From positions 64,742,599 through 64,806,598 of the forward strand of contig CM067084.1 of the NCBI GenBank assembly GCA_034008185.1: a stretch of 64,000 bases of DNA. Reading direction: 5' to 3'. The stretch's first letter is position 1, and every line of letters starts with the position of its first letter. Both the position numbers and the translations under genes were made by a program. Below the pieces are notes generated by a model. That model ran no database searches, was not told the DNA's origin, and worked only from the letters and a program-made list of their open reading frames with translations. Shown one piece after another: positions 54,600 to 64,000 of the stretch. The stretch is from Gorsachius magnificus. Lineage: Eukaryota; Chordata; Aves; Pelecaniformes; Ardeidae.

Positions 54600-57500
54600 T
54601 GCAATTCCTGCCTAACCATTGTGGGATTTATTGTGGCAGGGGCCAAAGAGGCCAAGAGTAAAATGAAGCAGAGAACTATGGTGTCTGACACATCTAGTAC
54701 CACACACTTTAATCATAGCTGGCAGAAATTAATTCAGGAGGAATTTTTGCAAGGGCCCCCCATGCAGTACGTTTTGTTGTTGATGTTGCTGCTGTTCTGG
54801 CCTAAGATTTTTTTTTAAGGGTTTTTTTGATTGTTTAGTATTTTTTCCTTTAATGATAAGCTGTTCAGAGTTGTTTTTTTTTTAAAGTGACTAACAGACA
54901 TCTCAAAACTGTTTATTAGTTAAGATTTTTTTTTTGCTTTAGAGGAGAAATACCTTATTCACAATGTGTGTGTATCTTCCCAAGTACATACATTAGAAGG
55001 AAGATGTATCTAATACCGGACCACATCCACTAAAAAGATTGTTTTTTTCAAAGCCAATATTGCCTAACTTATACCGCAAATACTGGTCAGTAAGGAAACT
55101 TAATCTCATTCCAAGCACAAGAAATCTAAATCAAAAGGGACAGGCTTTGTGCATGGAATTCAATAACCTTTACGTGCCACTGATTAATAAAGGTATCTTT
55201 TAAAACTGATTTTTCAAACAGCTTTGGATCCAGCACTTGGTATCCTGCAGCAAACGGCAATCAATGAACTGTGATCTAACCAGCCAAAGTAAGCAGTCAA
55301 AACCTATTTGCCTCAAATATGCACTCACTAGGCTGTAGGAGTTCTTGGTACTAAGGTACCATCGCCCATGCTCGACAAGTCGGTGTGAGCAGGCATACGG
55401 GTCACTGAAAACAACGCATTCCCTTCTTGCGGGGAAAATACTTGCTAAACAAGGGCTTATATTGCCCCAGGGGATTTACAACAGCACCTTTATTTTAACA
55501 GTAGTGGATCAAAACAGAGGTTCATGTACATTTTGCTTTGAAAGATACCTTGCAAGGCAAGATTAATACACCCTACAGCGCTACTCGTACTTTTTTTTAG
55601 CATTAACTACTTCCTATTGAAATATTTATGTCAAAACACCTTTGCAGATAACTCTTAATGGGAAAAATCAGTTTCTGCTTTGACTAAAATTATCCATTGT
55701 AACCAGTTCCAGGAGATTTCCTGGAAGGCTGCTAGATCTGAAAGAAAGTAACCTGAAGAATAATTTGTTTAATTACCTTTGAAAAATCGAGTGTCTTTAG
55801 ACACAGAAAATAATGCACTGTCTCTTTTAAATTCTCAACCTATAGCTTTCCTTTACTTACACTTCCCATCTGTCAACAAGTGCTTGTAATTTTATTACAC
55901 TGTCCTGTAGTTTATGCAGAGTTGGTATTATTTTACAGAGTTCTGTTAATGGACTGGATAAATGGTAATGCTATTTAAACTAGTCTCCTGCTCCAGCAAA
56001 CACAGCTGCAACTGTACTACTATTTCTAGGCAAACATCTTGACCTGAACACGCAGTGCTCTCTCAACCCGTCCAAAGAGAAATTGGAGCAGACAGCAAAG
56101 GGAAAGCATAGCCGGCCGCTGGCGGCAACCAACTGTGTCTAATCATAATTCATATACAGTGTACCCTCTTTCTTTTATATTGCATTTAGGCTACACAACA
56201 AGCATATGTGCTTCTTCACCTGGCATCTCATTTACAGCCAAGGGTCAAATGGTAATTATTATTCACAGAAGCTCAATAGTATGTTGAAAACTCGCAGTAC
56301 ACACACTGTTTGATTAGCTGTTAAATGCCAAAAATAAATACTAAAACCCAAAGCATATTATATGTTTTATTGATCATGTTTAGAGAACTTTAATTGTCCT
56401 TAGAAATATAGTTATTTGGATGTAAATACATATAAGTATATACAATGATACATGTGAAAAAACAAGTCATTCTATATGCTTCACAGTGATCAAGCTACTT
56501 AAAACCTGAAAACTGACCAAGAACATTTAACTACCATCAACCCCATTGCTGGCCTGACTTTTTTTTAATCACAAATTTAGCATTAAGCAACTGTATTTTC
56601 AGTCAGTATTGCTCATATTTTCTTTTAAACATGAATACATTATAACCAGACATTCACTTTCATGGTCTGATCAACAATAACCCTTAGGCAGAGGAAATTT
56701 AATACTGTGAAGCCAGTGATCTCTTACTTTCCACCATATACGCTATGAGCAGTTGTGTGCTTTATGTCAAAGGACATTATAGATTTAAGACTAGAATCTA
56801 TCAAGTACACAATTCTGAATTAAATGTATTCAAGTATGGTTTTGCCTGAAGTGCGCATCCATTTTTTGCCTGCAAATTACGGCTCATTTCTATTTCATAT
56901 GAATTTAGGTAACAACCATTACACTATAGGTAGAATAATAAAATGACCATAAATCCCTTTCATCTTTTTTCTGATGGAAGTAATATCTTTATCATGGCTG
57001 ATGGAAATTATAAAGGAGACTCAATTGTTAACATATAAAACCACATATGAATATATTATAATATTATAGCAGAGTAAAATATTTTTGTTTGTCAGAACAA
57101 AAGCCTTCAGGAGCTTTCTGGCCTAGTAATTTAACAACTCATTGCATCTACAGGGAAGTTCTGGAAAAAAAACATACATCCAAAGCAAAGGGAAGAAACA
57201 AAAATACACAAAACTAAATATTTACACTAATAGAGTCATTTTCAGTTTACCATTTCATATTACTGTGAGAAAGGAAAAAAGAGATATTATTTCACAACAC
57301 TAAAACAGAAATCAAGTAAAAGGAAAAGCTTCATTATACCATTCATTTTCTAATATATTAGAGTGGAAACAAATCAGAGAAATCCAATTTTTCTCCACCT
57401 TCACTCATTTATTTTTTTTTCCCTGAGCTCACAAAGGGTGAAACTGCATAAAATCAGCAATTTCAACAGCAGAAATCACACCTGAAGTCTAAAGAAATGT

Positions 57501-58371
57501 GTCAAATATGTATCTAATTAAAACAGGGCCGAATTTGTACCACCTTTTCAAAGCCTACTTAAGCATGCCATGTTGTATCCCTTCCGCACCACATACTGTA
57601 ACTTAAAGGTACCTTAAAATTTATTTTGTTACTAAAAGTGATCATGTAGATAAATACAGAAATCAGTATCTAAACTTCATTCCATGCTTTTACTATAAGA
57701 GAAATAAGCAGATTCTTAAAAGGGCCAATAGGTCAAAGCATTGGTTTTATAATACTGCTAAGAGTAAAACATAGCAAACCAAAGAATACAATCAAAACAA
57801 AAACTCATTACCCAATTTGATAGAGTTTTTATTCAAGGTAAAACATTTCAGATTTTTTTCTTCTCAGAGTTTAAGTTACTACCTTTGTTTTCCTTGCAAC
57901 GGGACGCAGGAGAGACTTCTCCACAGACCTACCTATAGTGCCAGCATTATATTTTTCTGGTCAAGAGCGTACAGCCACAAAACCAGAACATACAAAACCA
58001 AAGTGCTTATACAGTGCTATATCTCTGGGTCAGAATCTCCACAGGTGTTTTTTTAACTTCTTTTAACACAGAAACAAAGAAACAAACAGGAGAGAAGGAA
58101 AGCCAAAGTATTCTTCCAGCAAAACTTCATTACAGAAGTGGGAATGGATGAAACAAAATTTGGCTCATACAACTATCAGTATCTAACCTAGGTTTTAAAA
58201 AAAAAGAAAAATATTGCAAAGCAAATAAAGTACTCAGCTTAAACAAAACGTCAATGTTCCTAGATGCATTTTAGCCCTGTTTGAGGCAAAAGACAAAAAA
58301 CCTAATGCAAGACAGAGTAACAGACCAATTCCAAATTTTCCAGAAGAAGTTATTGCATTGTGCCTACTTAC
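54600..58371. other. SLIT2: SLIT2 intron between the CpG block and the exon
   Basis: AT-rich sequence with many T-runs at 54809-54930. A small GC patch at 56111-56125 (GCCGGCCGCTGGCGG) followed by homeodomain-like TAAT words is the only notable spot. Confidence 0.6.
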
Positions 58372-58443
58372 AGCCTGTATAACTTCGGCGTCCCCAGAAA
58401 GAGCAGTTCAGAAAGCAACTGGAGGTTATTTCTGTTTAGGCGC
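58372..58443 (-). CDS. SLIT2: SLIT2 internal exon (probably exon 4), one LRR of the first LRR domain
   Basis: SLIT2 is a secreted glycoprotein that binds ROBO receptors and repels axons and migrating cells. Its N-terminal half has four LRR domains, followed by EGF repeats, a laminin G domain and a cystine knot. Read on the minus strand this exon gives RLNRNNLQLLSELLF then LGTPKLYR, flanked by split leucine codons. From memory, human SLIT2 has the same segment near residues 108-132 with H for the second N of RNN, F-P for L-S, and A for P. The FLGT-x-KLYR stretch separates it from SLIT3 (FQST, KLTR) and SLIT1 (FQNN, ALSR). The exon is exactly 72 nt, the usual SLIT LRR exon size, and has the same codon phase at both ends, so skipping it would keep the frame. 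The acceptor is a long pyrimidine tract ending CTAAAG. The donor is GGCT/GTAAGTAGG, close to ideal. Nothing looks broken. The exon number is inferred by counting along the human protein. Confidence 0.93.
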
Positions 58444-61400
58444 CTTTAGAAAGAAAAAGAAAAGGTTGTGTTAGATTACAAGTGCTACAGCAATGCAATG
58501 CAACCACTTTGAGCAGGCATCCCAGTGCTGTAACAAGCTGATTTTAAAGACCAGAAAGGCTACGCAATGCTGGTCCATTAGCGGAGACATGGTCCAGCAG
58601 TAAATTTACCATGGACTAATTACATTTTCTGGTTTCCCCAACAGACCGTATTACCTATTTTATGAAAGATTTTTGAATCTCTGTAGTGTGAATCAATCAC
58701 TAAATCCGGACTCTATCCTGCATAAACAATCAGAAAACTAAAAATACAAAATTAGCAGTGTAACTTCAATTCCCTACCAACTCTGTCTCCCTCTTTGTAT
58801 AATGAAGCAGACAGACATTTTGTGACCATGAAAAGGTTCAACAGAACCATTAACAAATGCATACATTTAGTTAAGTCTTGAGATAATGTATCTAGAGATC
58901 CATATAACTTATTTAAATAAAAAAGCAAAAGAAGCTGTTACAGAAACCCTGATCAAATCAAAGTCAGAAAAATCAAAAAGTCCCAGCTTATATTTGGCAT
59001 TACAGGGTTAGTGTTTTGGGGGTTTTTTGCATATATTTTTTTTCTATAGATTTAAAGACACATCAAAAGGAAGTTAAATTTAAAAAAAAAAACCAAAACA
59101 CAATCATTGTATATAAGACAGCACAAAAGAAAAACTGCAACTGGAATCTGGAAGGTACCCATTTGTCTATGAAGTTTCTCACTGAACATACTGACCAGGC
59201 TAAATACTGCTTAGTTTGAGGTGACAAGTTCAAAGCCCACTGTATTACAGCCACAGGCAACAGAACAACTACTAACTATATTTCGTCTTCATGATCTTTT
59301 TTTAAACATACAATGCAGATTATTCTTTCTAATGCATATAAGTGACAGCCTTGGAGCATATAGTCATACCAGTCAAGAATTCAAGCTCAAAACAGGTTTT
59401 TGGTTGTCTAAGCAATGCACCACGCATGCCACCTGCCATTCAAGCAAAACAACATACTGAGAAAACTGTTTTGTCCCATCAACTTCATCATAAGTCCCAG
59501 CTTGCAATGCACTAGGCTTCTCAATACAATAATTCAAGGCATTCCGGGACACCAAACTGCACGGCATTAGCTGATTTTTATTTTATCCTTACAGTGGTTA
59601 CATTACATATGTCAGTAGACTGCTACTACGACATTCCACAAAGCGAAAAAAAGATACTGGACAGCAGTTTTGCAAAATTAAGTTTTAGAATTTCATAAGG
59701 ATTCAGTTTCTTGTTTGTTAGTATTAGGGCTGAATTCAAACCGTTAAGCCTGTTTAGCCTCTCAGGGTTCATTTTTCATAAACATTGTTCCACCTAAAGG
59801 TCCTTCCAATTTTAAGGTTTTTCCATAAATGCCCATATAGATACATATACTTACACACTTAAGATCCAGTTTTACATAGCTCCACAGTTTAGTTCACTTA
59901 GTTATTGCTCCCTTGAAGTTTAATGTGACTACTGATGAGAGCAAAATAATCTGAGAAATATTCTTACGCACCCACAGGTTCGCTCCCACATTTCAAACCA
60001 TATGCAAGCAGTCAGCTTTTTGAGATCTAGACATCCATAATACTCCAGTTTTAACATCAGGTTCCTTTTTGTTAGTCAAGCACCAGAAATACTAATTTCT
60101 TTAAGCAGAAGAAATTTAAATCACACATTTAGAAGATTAAAAGAGTATTTAGAGTGAAAGAAAAAGATCCTGAAAAGGAAGGACTATAATACCGGGGTAA
60201 GTGAGATCAGTGAAAATGCAGTTTAATAAGAAAAAAAAAAAAGCTTAATCAAGCAATAACAAAAAAATCTGAATTGTAGTCTTGCAAGTCATATTTCCAA
60301 GTCAGTACAAGGAAAATTTTCAATATAAAAGAAAGATAGAGTTATAAAGAAGTTAATAACTAGTGGAAGACTTCAGATTTGAACATTGCTTAAAAAGGAA
60401 ACCTTACCTACATAAAAACACAAAAGTGATATTTTAGTGTTTTCAGATCTACTGGTCAAGATAAGATCATTTAAAAATAGACATTTTCTTCCTTTAGTGA
60501 ATTTACATATAAGAGTACATACTAAGACCACAAAACTGAAGTAGTAAGAATAAAATTGTTTCAAAGTTAGTTACATTTGTGATCAGAAAAGAATAATGTG
60601 AAAATGGAATTCTTAGACACTTAACCTGACTAAACGGTTGAATAAGAAGAGAAATAAAATTCATTCATCCCCTCTATTTGCTAAATAGATAGTTCAGACT
60701 TAAACCTCTAAGTCCATGATTACCGATCAAAAGGTACATGTGAAAACATGCAGGGAAAAGACTTTGGGAAGTTAAGTCTCTAATCAGGACAAAAATTTCT
60801 GTTGATATTTAAGGACTCTGTTAGGCTCAGATACTAGACAATAGTGGCGAGCTGTAACTGAAGGGGCACTGAAATCACCGAGTACCTGTGTTTTGTAGAA
60901 GTTCCATATAATAACAAAAAAGGCACTATAGTACAATGACATAATATTAACTGATGATAGAGTTCTTCAGGCAGGCTGCCTTTCACTAAATGCAACAGCA
61001 TTCTTACAAGGACACAATTAGCATCACTTTAGAAGGACACTTCACAGGTGAAATACTTGTGCTAGTACATAACTCCCTATGCAAGCAGTTAATACCTTAG
61101 ATCAGGAGTTTCCATTACTACCTGTAGCTCATATGGCCCACACAACTGAGTAAACTGTTAACATACTGATGCATGTGCTGCTGTACAGACTTTAAAATCT
61201 AAGTTACAGACAACAAATCAAGTTCATGAATTAACCTAACACTAAACAGCACTACCCTCATGACTCAACAGTTTCTACCAGTGGCCTTGGCACTTAGTGC
61301 TTCAACCTACATTTTTACTTTGCCTTTCACAAAATCAAAGCATTTTTCTTTGAGCATTAAGTGAATTGAGGGAATACACAATTTAAATAAATTACTGATC

Positions 61401-64000
61401 TTTAATGAATCCTGTATTCTGTAGCTTCTACTTTGAATAATTTCATCCCACTCATTGGAGTTTTTTAGAACTAAGCTTTCTCTACCAAAAATCTGACCAT
61501 TCCTAATCACCTGTGCCTAAGAATATCAAACATTACTAATTTTCATTAAGACAATAATGGGAAATATGTCTTTTATCATATATCAGAAAGAGGCTTCAGC
61601 TACACTTTAGACCTAACAAGTTATAACAGATGCTGTCAAAGGGGTCAATTTGCTGTTCTTAAGTTTCCTACAAAGAGATTTTATGAACTGGACTTCACTG
61701 AAATGCATTTTTCAAGACTATAATAGATAGTTCTGATTAAAAAAATGCTATGAATTCACACTGTAAGTGAATGTGAAAAAGGATGCCGGGCAATCTGGAA
61801 TACACAAACTAGTATCACAGTACACAGTAGCTTCCAGTTCAACAGTCGCTTTGAGATGTTTTCAATCTTTGAGACAGAGCCACAAAAAGAGTCCAGAAAA
61901 CACATCCCTATTTTAAAACTGTTCATTAATATACCTGGTTCTCCAATATTTCCACTTTTTCAGGTGACCTCATGCTTAATTTTGTCTGAAATAGCAATAC
62001 CTATCCAGAACACGCAGACAATGGAACAAGAGTGAGACAGGCATGATCCCCTTTCTCCCTGGAGCTGAAACCTGAGGGAAGCACAGATGGATCACAGAAC
62101 CTGTAACTATAGATTGCAAAGAACTACAGCTACTGCAGAGTAAAAACAACTATAAAAACTCCACCATGTTTTCCTTCAACATGTGTTGGCAGAGACCTCA
62201 CCGTAGCTAGCTAGCAGGCAGCGTTTCCCCTGGGACAGCGTGAGAAGAGAAATTTCAGTTGCGTCAACTGAACTGTTCTCCCAGAACTGGCATGAAGTTC
62301 AAGGTGAAACACTAAAGAAATAGCGATGAGATATTCCATACTGCTACCTTTCAGTTTCCCAAACAAGCTAGGAAAGTTTATGTTTCTCAAGCAAAAGCAG
62401 CAAGCTCAGCAGAGATGAAGTGTTAGTGGTGTAAACAACAAAAAATGTACTGGAGAATCTCTTCTAACATTGAAACACCTTGAACTGTAACATTCCTTGG
62501 TAGTGGCCAGAAATAAATGGATGAGGGTCCCATACCATATAATTCTTTCGATTTAACGAAACTGAGGCACAGTTGCAATTAAAGTATGTATAACTACTTC
62601 TGAATGCATCTTTAGGAAGAGATTGGGCAAACCGACAGACTGGCACAGGTAAATTTTGGAGCTCTTCATGAGGAATTCAAGGTAAGTCCCCATACTACCT
62701 AAAGTACACAAGGTATTTTAAATACTTCAGCTTAAAGCTCCCACAGCTCAGTCTTCTAAAAACAGTGAAGACTTAGAAAAGCATCTTCAAAGTGAAGTGA
62801 TGGAAGAAGTATACAGAAGGATCCACTTACGGACAAAGAAGGAAAATCTTTGACACAGGGACAGATGAAAATACTCTAAAGGAAGGTCAATACCAGTAGG
62901 CAGATAAAAAGTAGGTACAGACAAGCAATGGGTTGCACTGTGAAGCAGAAAACAGTAAGGTAAGCAAAAAAATTCATTTGATTTGAGTTACTCGTTCTAG
63001 AGAACCAGCTAGCTTTGCAGAAATGGGTACACATCTGGGTTTTTACTCGTCTGCACGCAGCCAGAGGATTTGTAGAGGATGGCAGAGTTAGAAGTAAACT
63101 GCAGGGAGAGCACATTATGCTCCCAGTGACATATTTCCTAACCCATGGAAGTCTGGCCATGCCACCAATCCATTCTGATGTCTCTCTCAAGTTTTAATGC
63201 CACAACAACTGTGATCCAGTATCAACCACGCACAGGGGAAGAAGGGAGAAAAAAAAAATCTTAATTATACTGTCTGCAATGTAATCGTCTGCAATTGCTG
63301 CAATTCATGAGCAGGTCTGTATTTGTTTCCCAGACTTGTTACAACCTTCACTGTAACTTGCTTCTGATCCCACTGTAATCAGCTACACACAGCCAGAGAA
63401 GCTGTATGAGACTGCACAACCTCTCTTGGCAGCTGAGTTATTCCAGTGCTTGACTGTCCTCATGGTGAAGAAGTTTTGCCCTTACATCCAGTCATAACTT
63501 CTCATTTCAATTTATGCTCGTTGTCTCACCACAGCAATGAGCCTGGCTTGAGCTTTTTGATAGCCATCTCACAGGTACTGGAAGATTCCTTGTTTTTGTC
63601 CCCCACAAGTTGTCTTCCAGTGCGTTTTAGTTCAAGTAGACACAATTCTAGACATAGGCCCCCTAAAATAACAGAAGCCCTCAAAGATAACTTGAGAATT
63701 GACTGAAGTCAAGACCTGTTCCAAGTAAATTATAAATCAGCTGTACTCTTTAATTAGAAACAGTTTATTCCATTGGGTGCATAGAGACTAAGAGTCTTCA
63801 GAAACTCTAAATACAGGGCACAGATGCATTTTATTCTACCACCATTGCTTCAGGAAGGAGGATAGAAGGCTTCCAACTCACACAAAGTTAATGATAGCAG
63901 TAGTCATTATTTTTCATTCCTCCTTCGAAGTTAACTGAGAGAAGTAAATATACTCTCTGCGCACAGTAACACAGTACTGCATAGCTTAGAAATTGTACTC
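58444..64000 (-). other. SLIT2: SLIT2 intron upstream of the exon (probably intron 3), partial
   Basis: This is the acceptor-side part of the intron; its donor lies beyond the window. The minus-strand acceptor tract (58444-58470) is pyrimidine-rich. I searched this stretch for the preceding LRR exon, which should encode a peptide like QLMENKISTIERGAF, on the minus strand and did not find it. Apart from the CR1 fragment at 63403-63700 I see only AT-rich sequence with short A-runs, for example 59082-59092 and 60231-60242. Confidence 0.85.
63403..63700 (-). mobile_element. Old CR1 LINE fragment D, ORF2 C-terminal region
   Basis: The plus strand reads as reversed CR1 coding sequence: ACAACCTCTCTTGGCAGC, TTATTCCAGTGCTTGACTGTCC, TCATGGTGAAGAAGTTTTG, TTTCAATTTATGCTCGTTGTC, GAGCCTGGCTTGAGC, ACAGGTACTGGAAGATTCC and GGCCCCCTAAAAT. 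These follow the CR1 consensus order but with many substitutions and stops, so this is an old copy. The edges are approximate. The open frame at 63446-63706 on the plus strand is a chance frame on the non-coding strand of this fragment. Confidence 0.82.

Larger units (their letters stand above)
1..58371 (-). other. SLIT2: SLIT2 intron downstream of the exon (probably intron 4), partial
   Basis: This is the donor-side part of a very large intron, at least 58 kb, whose acceptor lies beyond the left edge. The next exon should encode a peptide like DLSENQIQAIPRKAF. I checked the minus strand for it by looking for GCTTTCC-type cores and found no match. It holds two solo LTRs, three CR1 pieces, simple A/T tracts and one CpG-rich block, all listed separately. 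Long early introns are known for SLIT2 in other vertebrates, so the length is not surprising. Confidence 0.8.

Noticed and set aside
1..64000. Search for miR-218-1, known to lie in a SLIT2 intron
   Set aside because: I looked for the mature core and its reverse complement and did not see it; in other vertebrates it lies in a later intron.
1..64000. Search for the neighbouring SLIT2 LRR exons, especially those encoding QLMENKIS and DLSENQIQ
   Set aside because: No minus-strand match flanked by splice sites was seen by eye; a translated alignment would settle it.

Overview
The window is bird nuclear DNA. It is AT-rich, intron-like sequence with 5'-truncated CR1 LINEs ending in the CR1 tail ATTCTATG and with TG...CA solo LTRs of avian ERVL type flanked by 5-bp target duplications. 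There are no operons, bacterial genes, tRNAs, rRNAs or CRISPR arrays. The species cannot be fixed from the sequence alone.

The only protein-coding sequence I can support is one 72-nt exon on the minus strand, 58372-58443. It has a strong acceptor and a strong donor and encodes one leucine-rich repeat that matches SLIT2 closely and SLIT1 or SLIT3 less well. By counting along the human protein from memory it is exon 4, in the first LRR domain. The window is therefore an internal piece of SLIT2, the secreted axon-guidance ligand of ROBO receptors. The 5' end of the gene lies beyond the right edge and the 3' end beyond the left edge. Positions 58444-64000 are the upstream intron and 1-58371 the start of a very large downstream intron. 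I looked for the neighbouring LRR exons and for miR-218-1 and found none.

Layout from left to right: solo LTR 1 (3240-3852), CR1 copy A (8474-9141, +), solo LTR 2 (13762-14313), CR1 fragment B (19831-20073, -), CR1 copy C (28697-29462, +), a small AAATTCT repeat (42610-42676), a 26-base A-tract (52327-52352), a cluster of short direct repeats (53598-53893), a compact CpG-rich block with a perfect X-box and a CRE-like site (54402-54592), the SLIT2 exon, and an old CR1 fragment D (63403-63700, -). Both LTRs and both long CR1 copies are antisense to SLIT2.

No new multi-gene system is visible. The most unusual unexplained signal is the CpG/X-box block inside the SLIT2 intron, which may be an internal or antisense promoter or an enhancer. 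The other open reading frames look like chance frames in AT-rich intron or frames inside the repeats.
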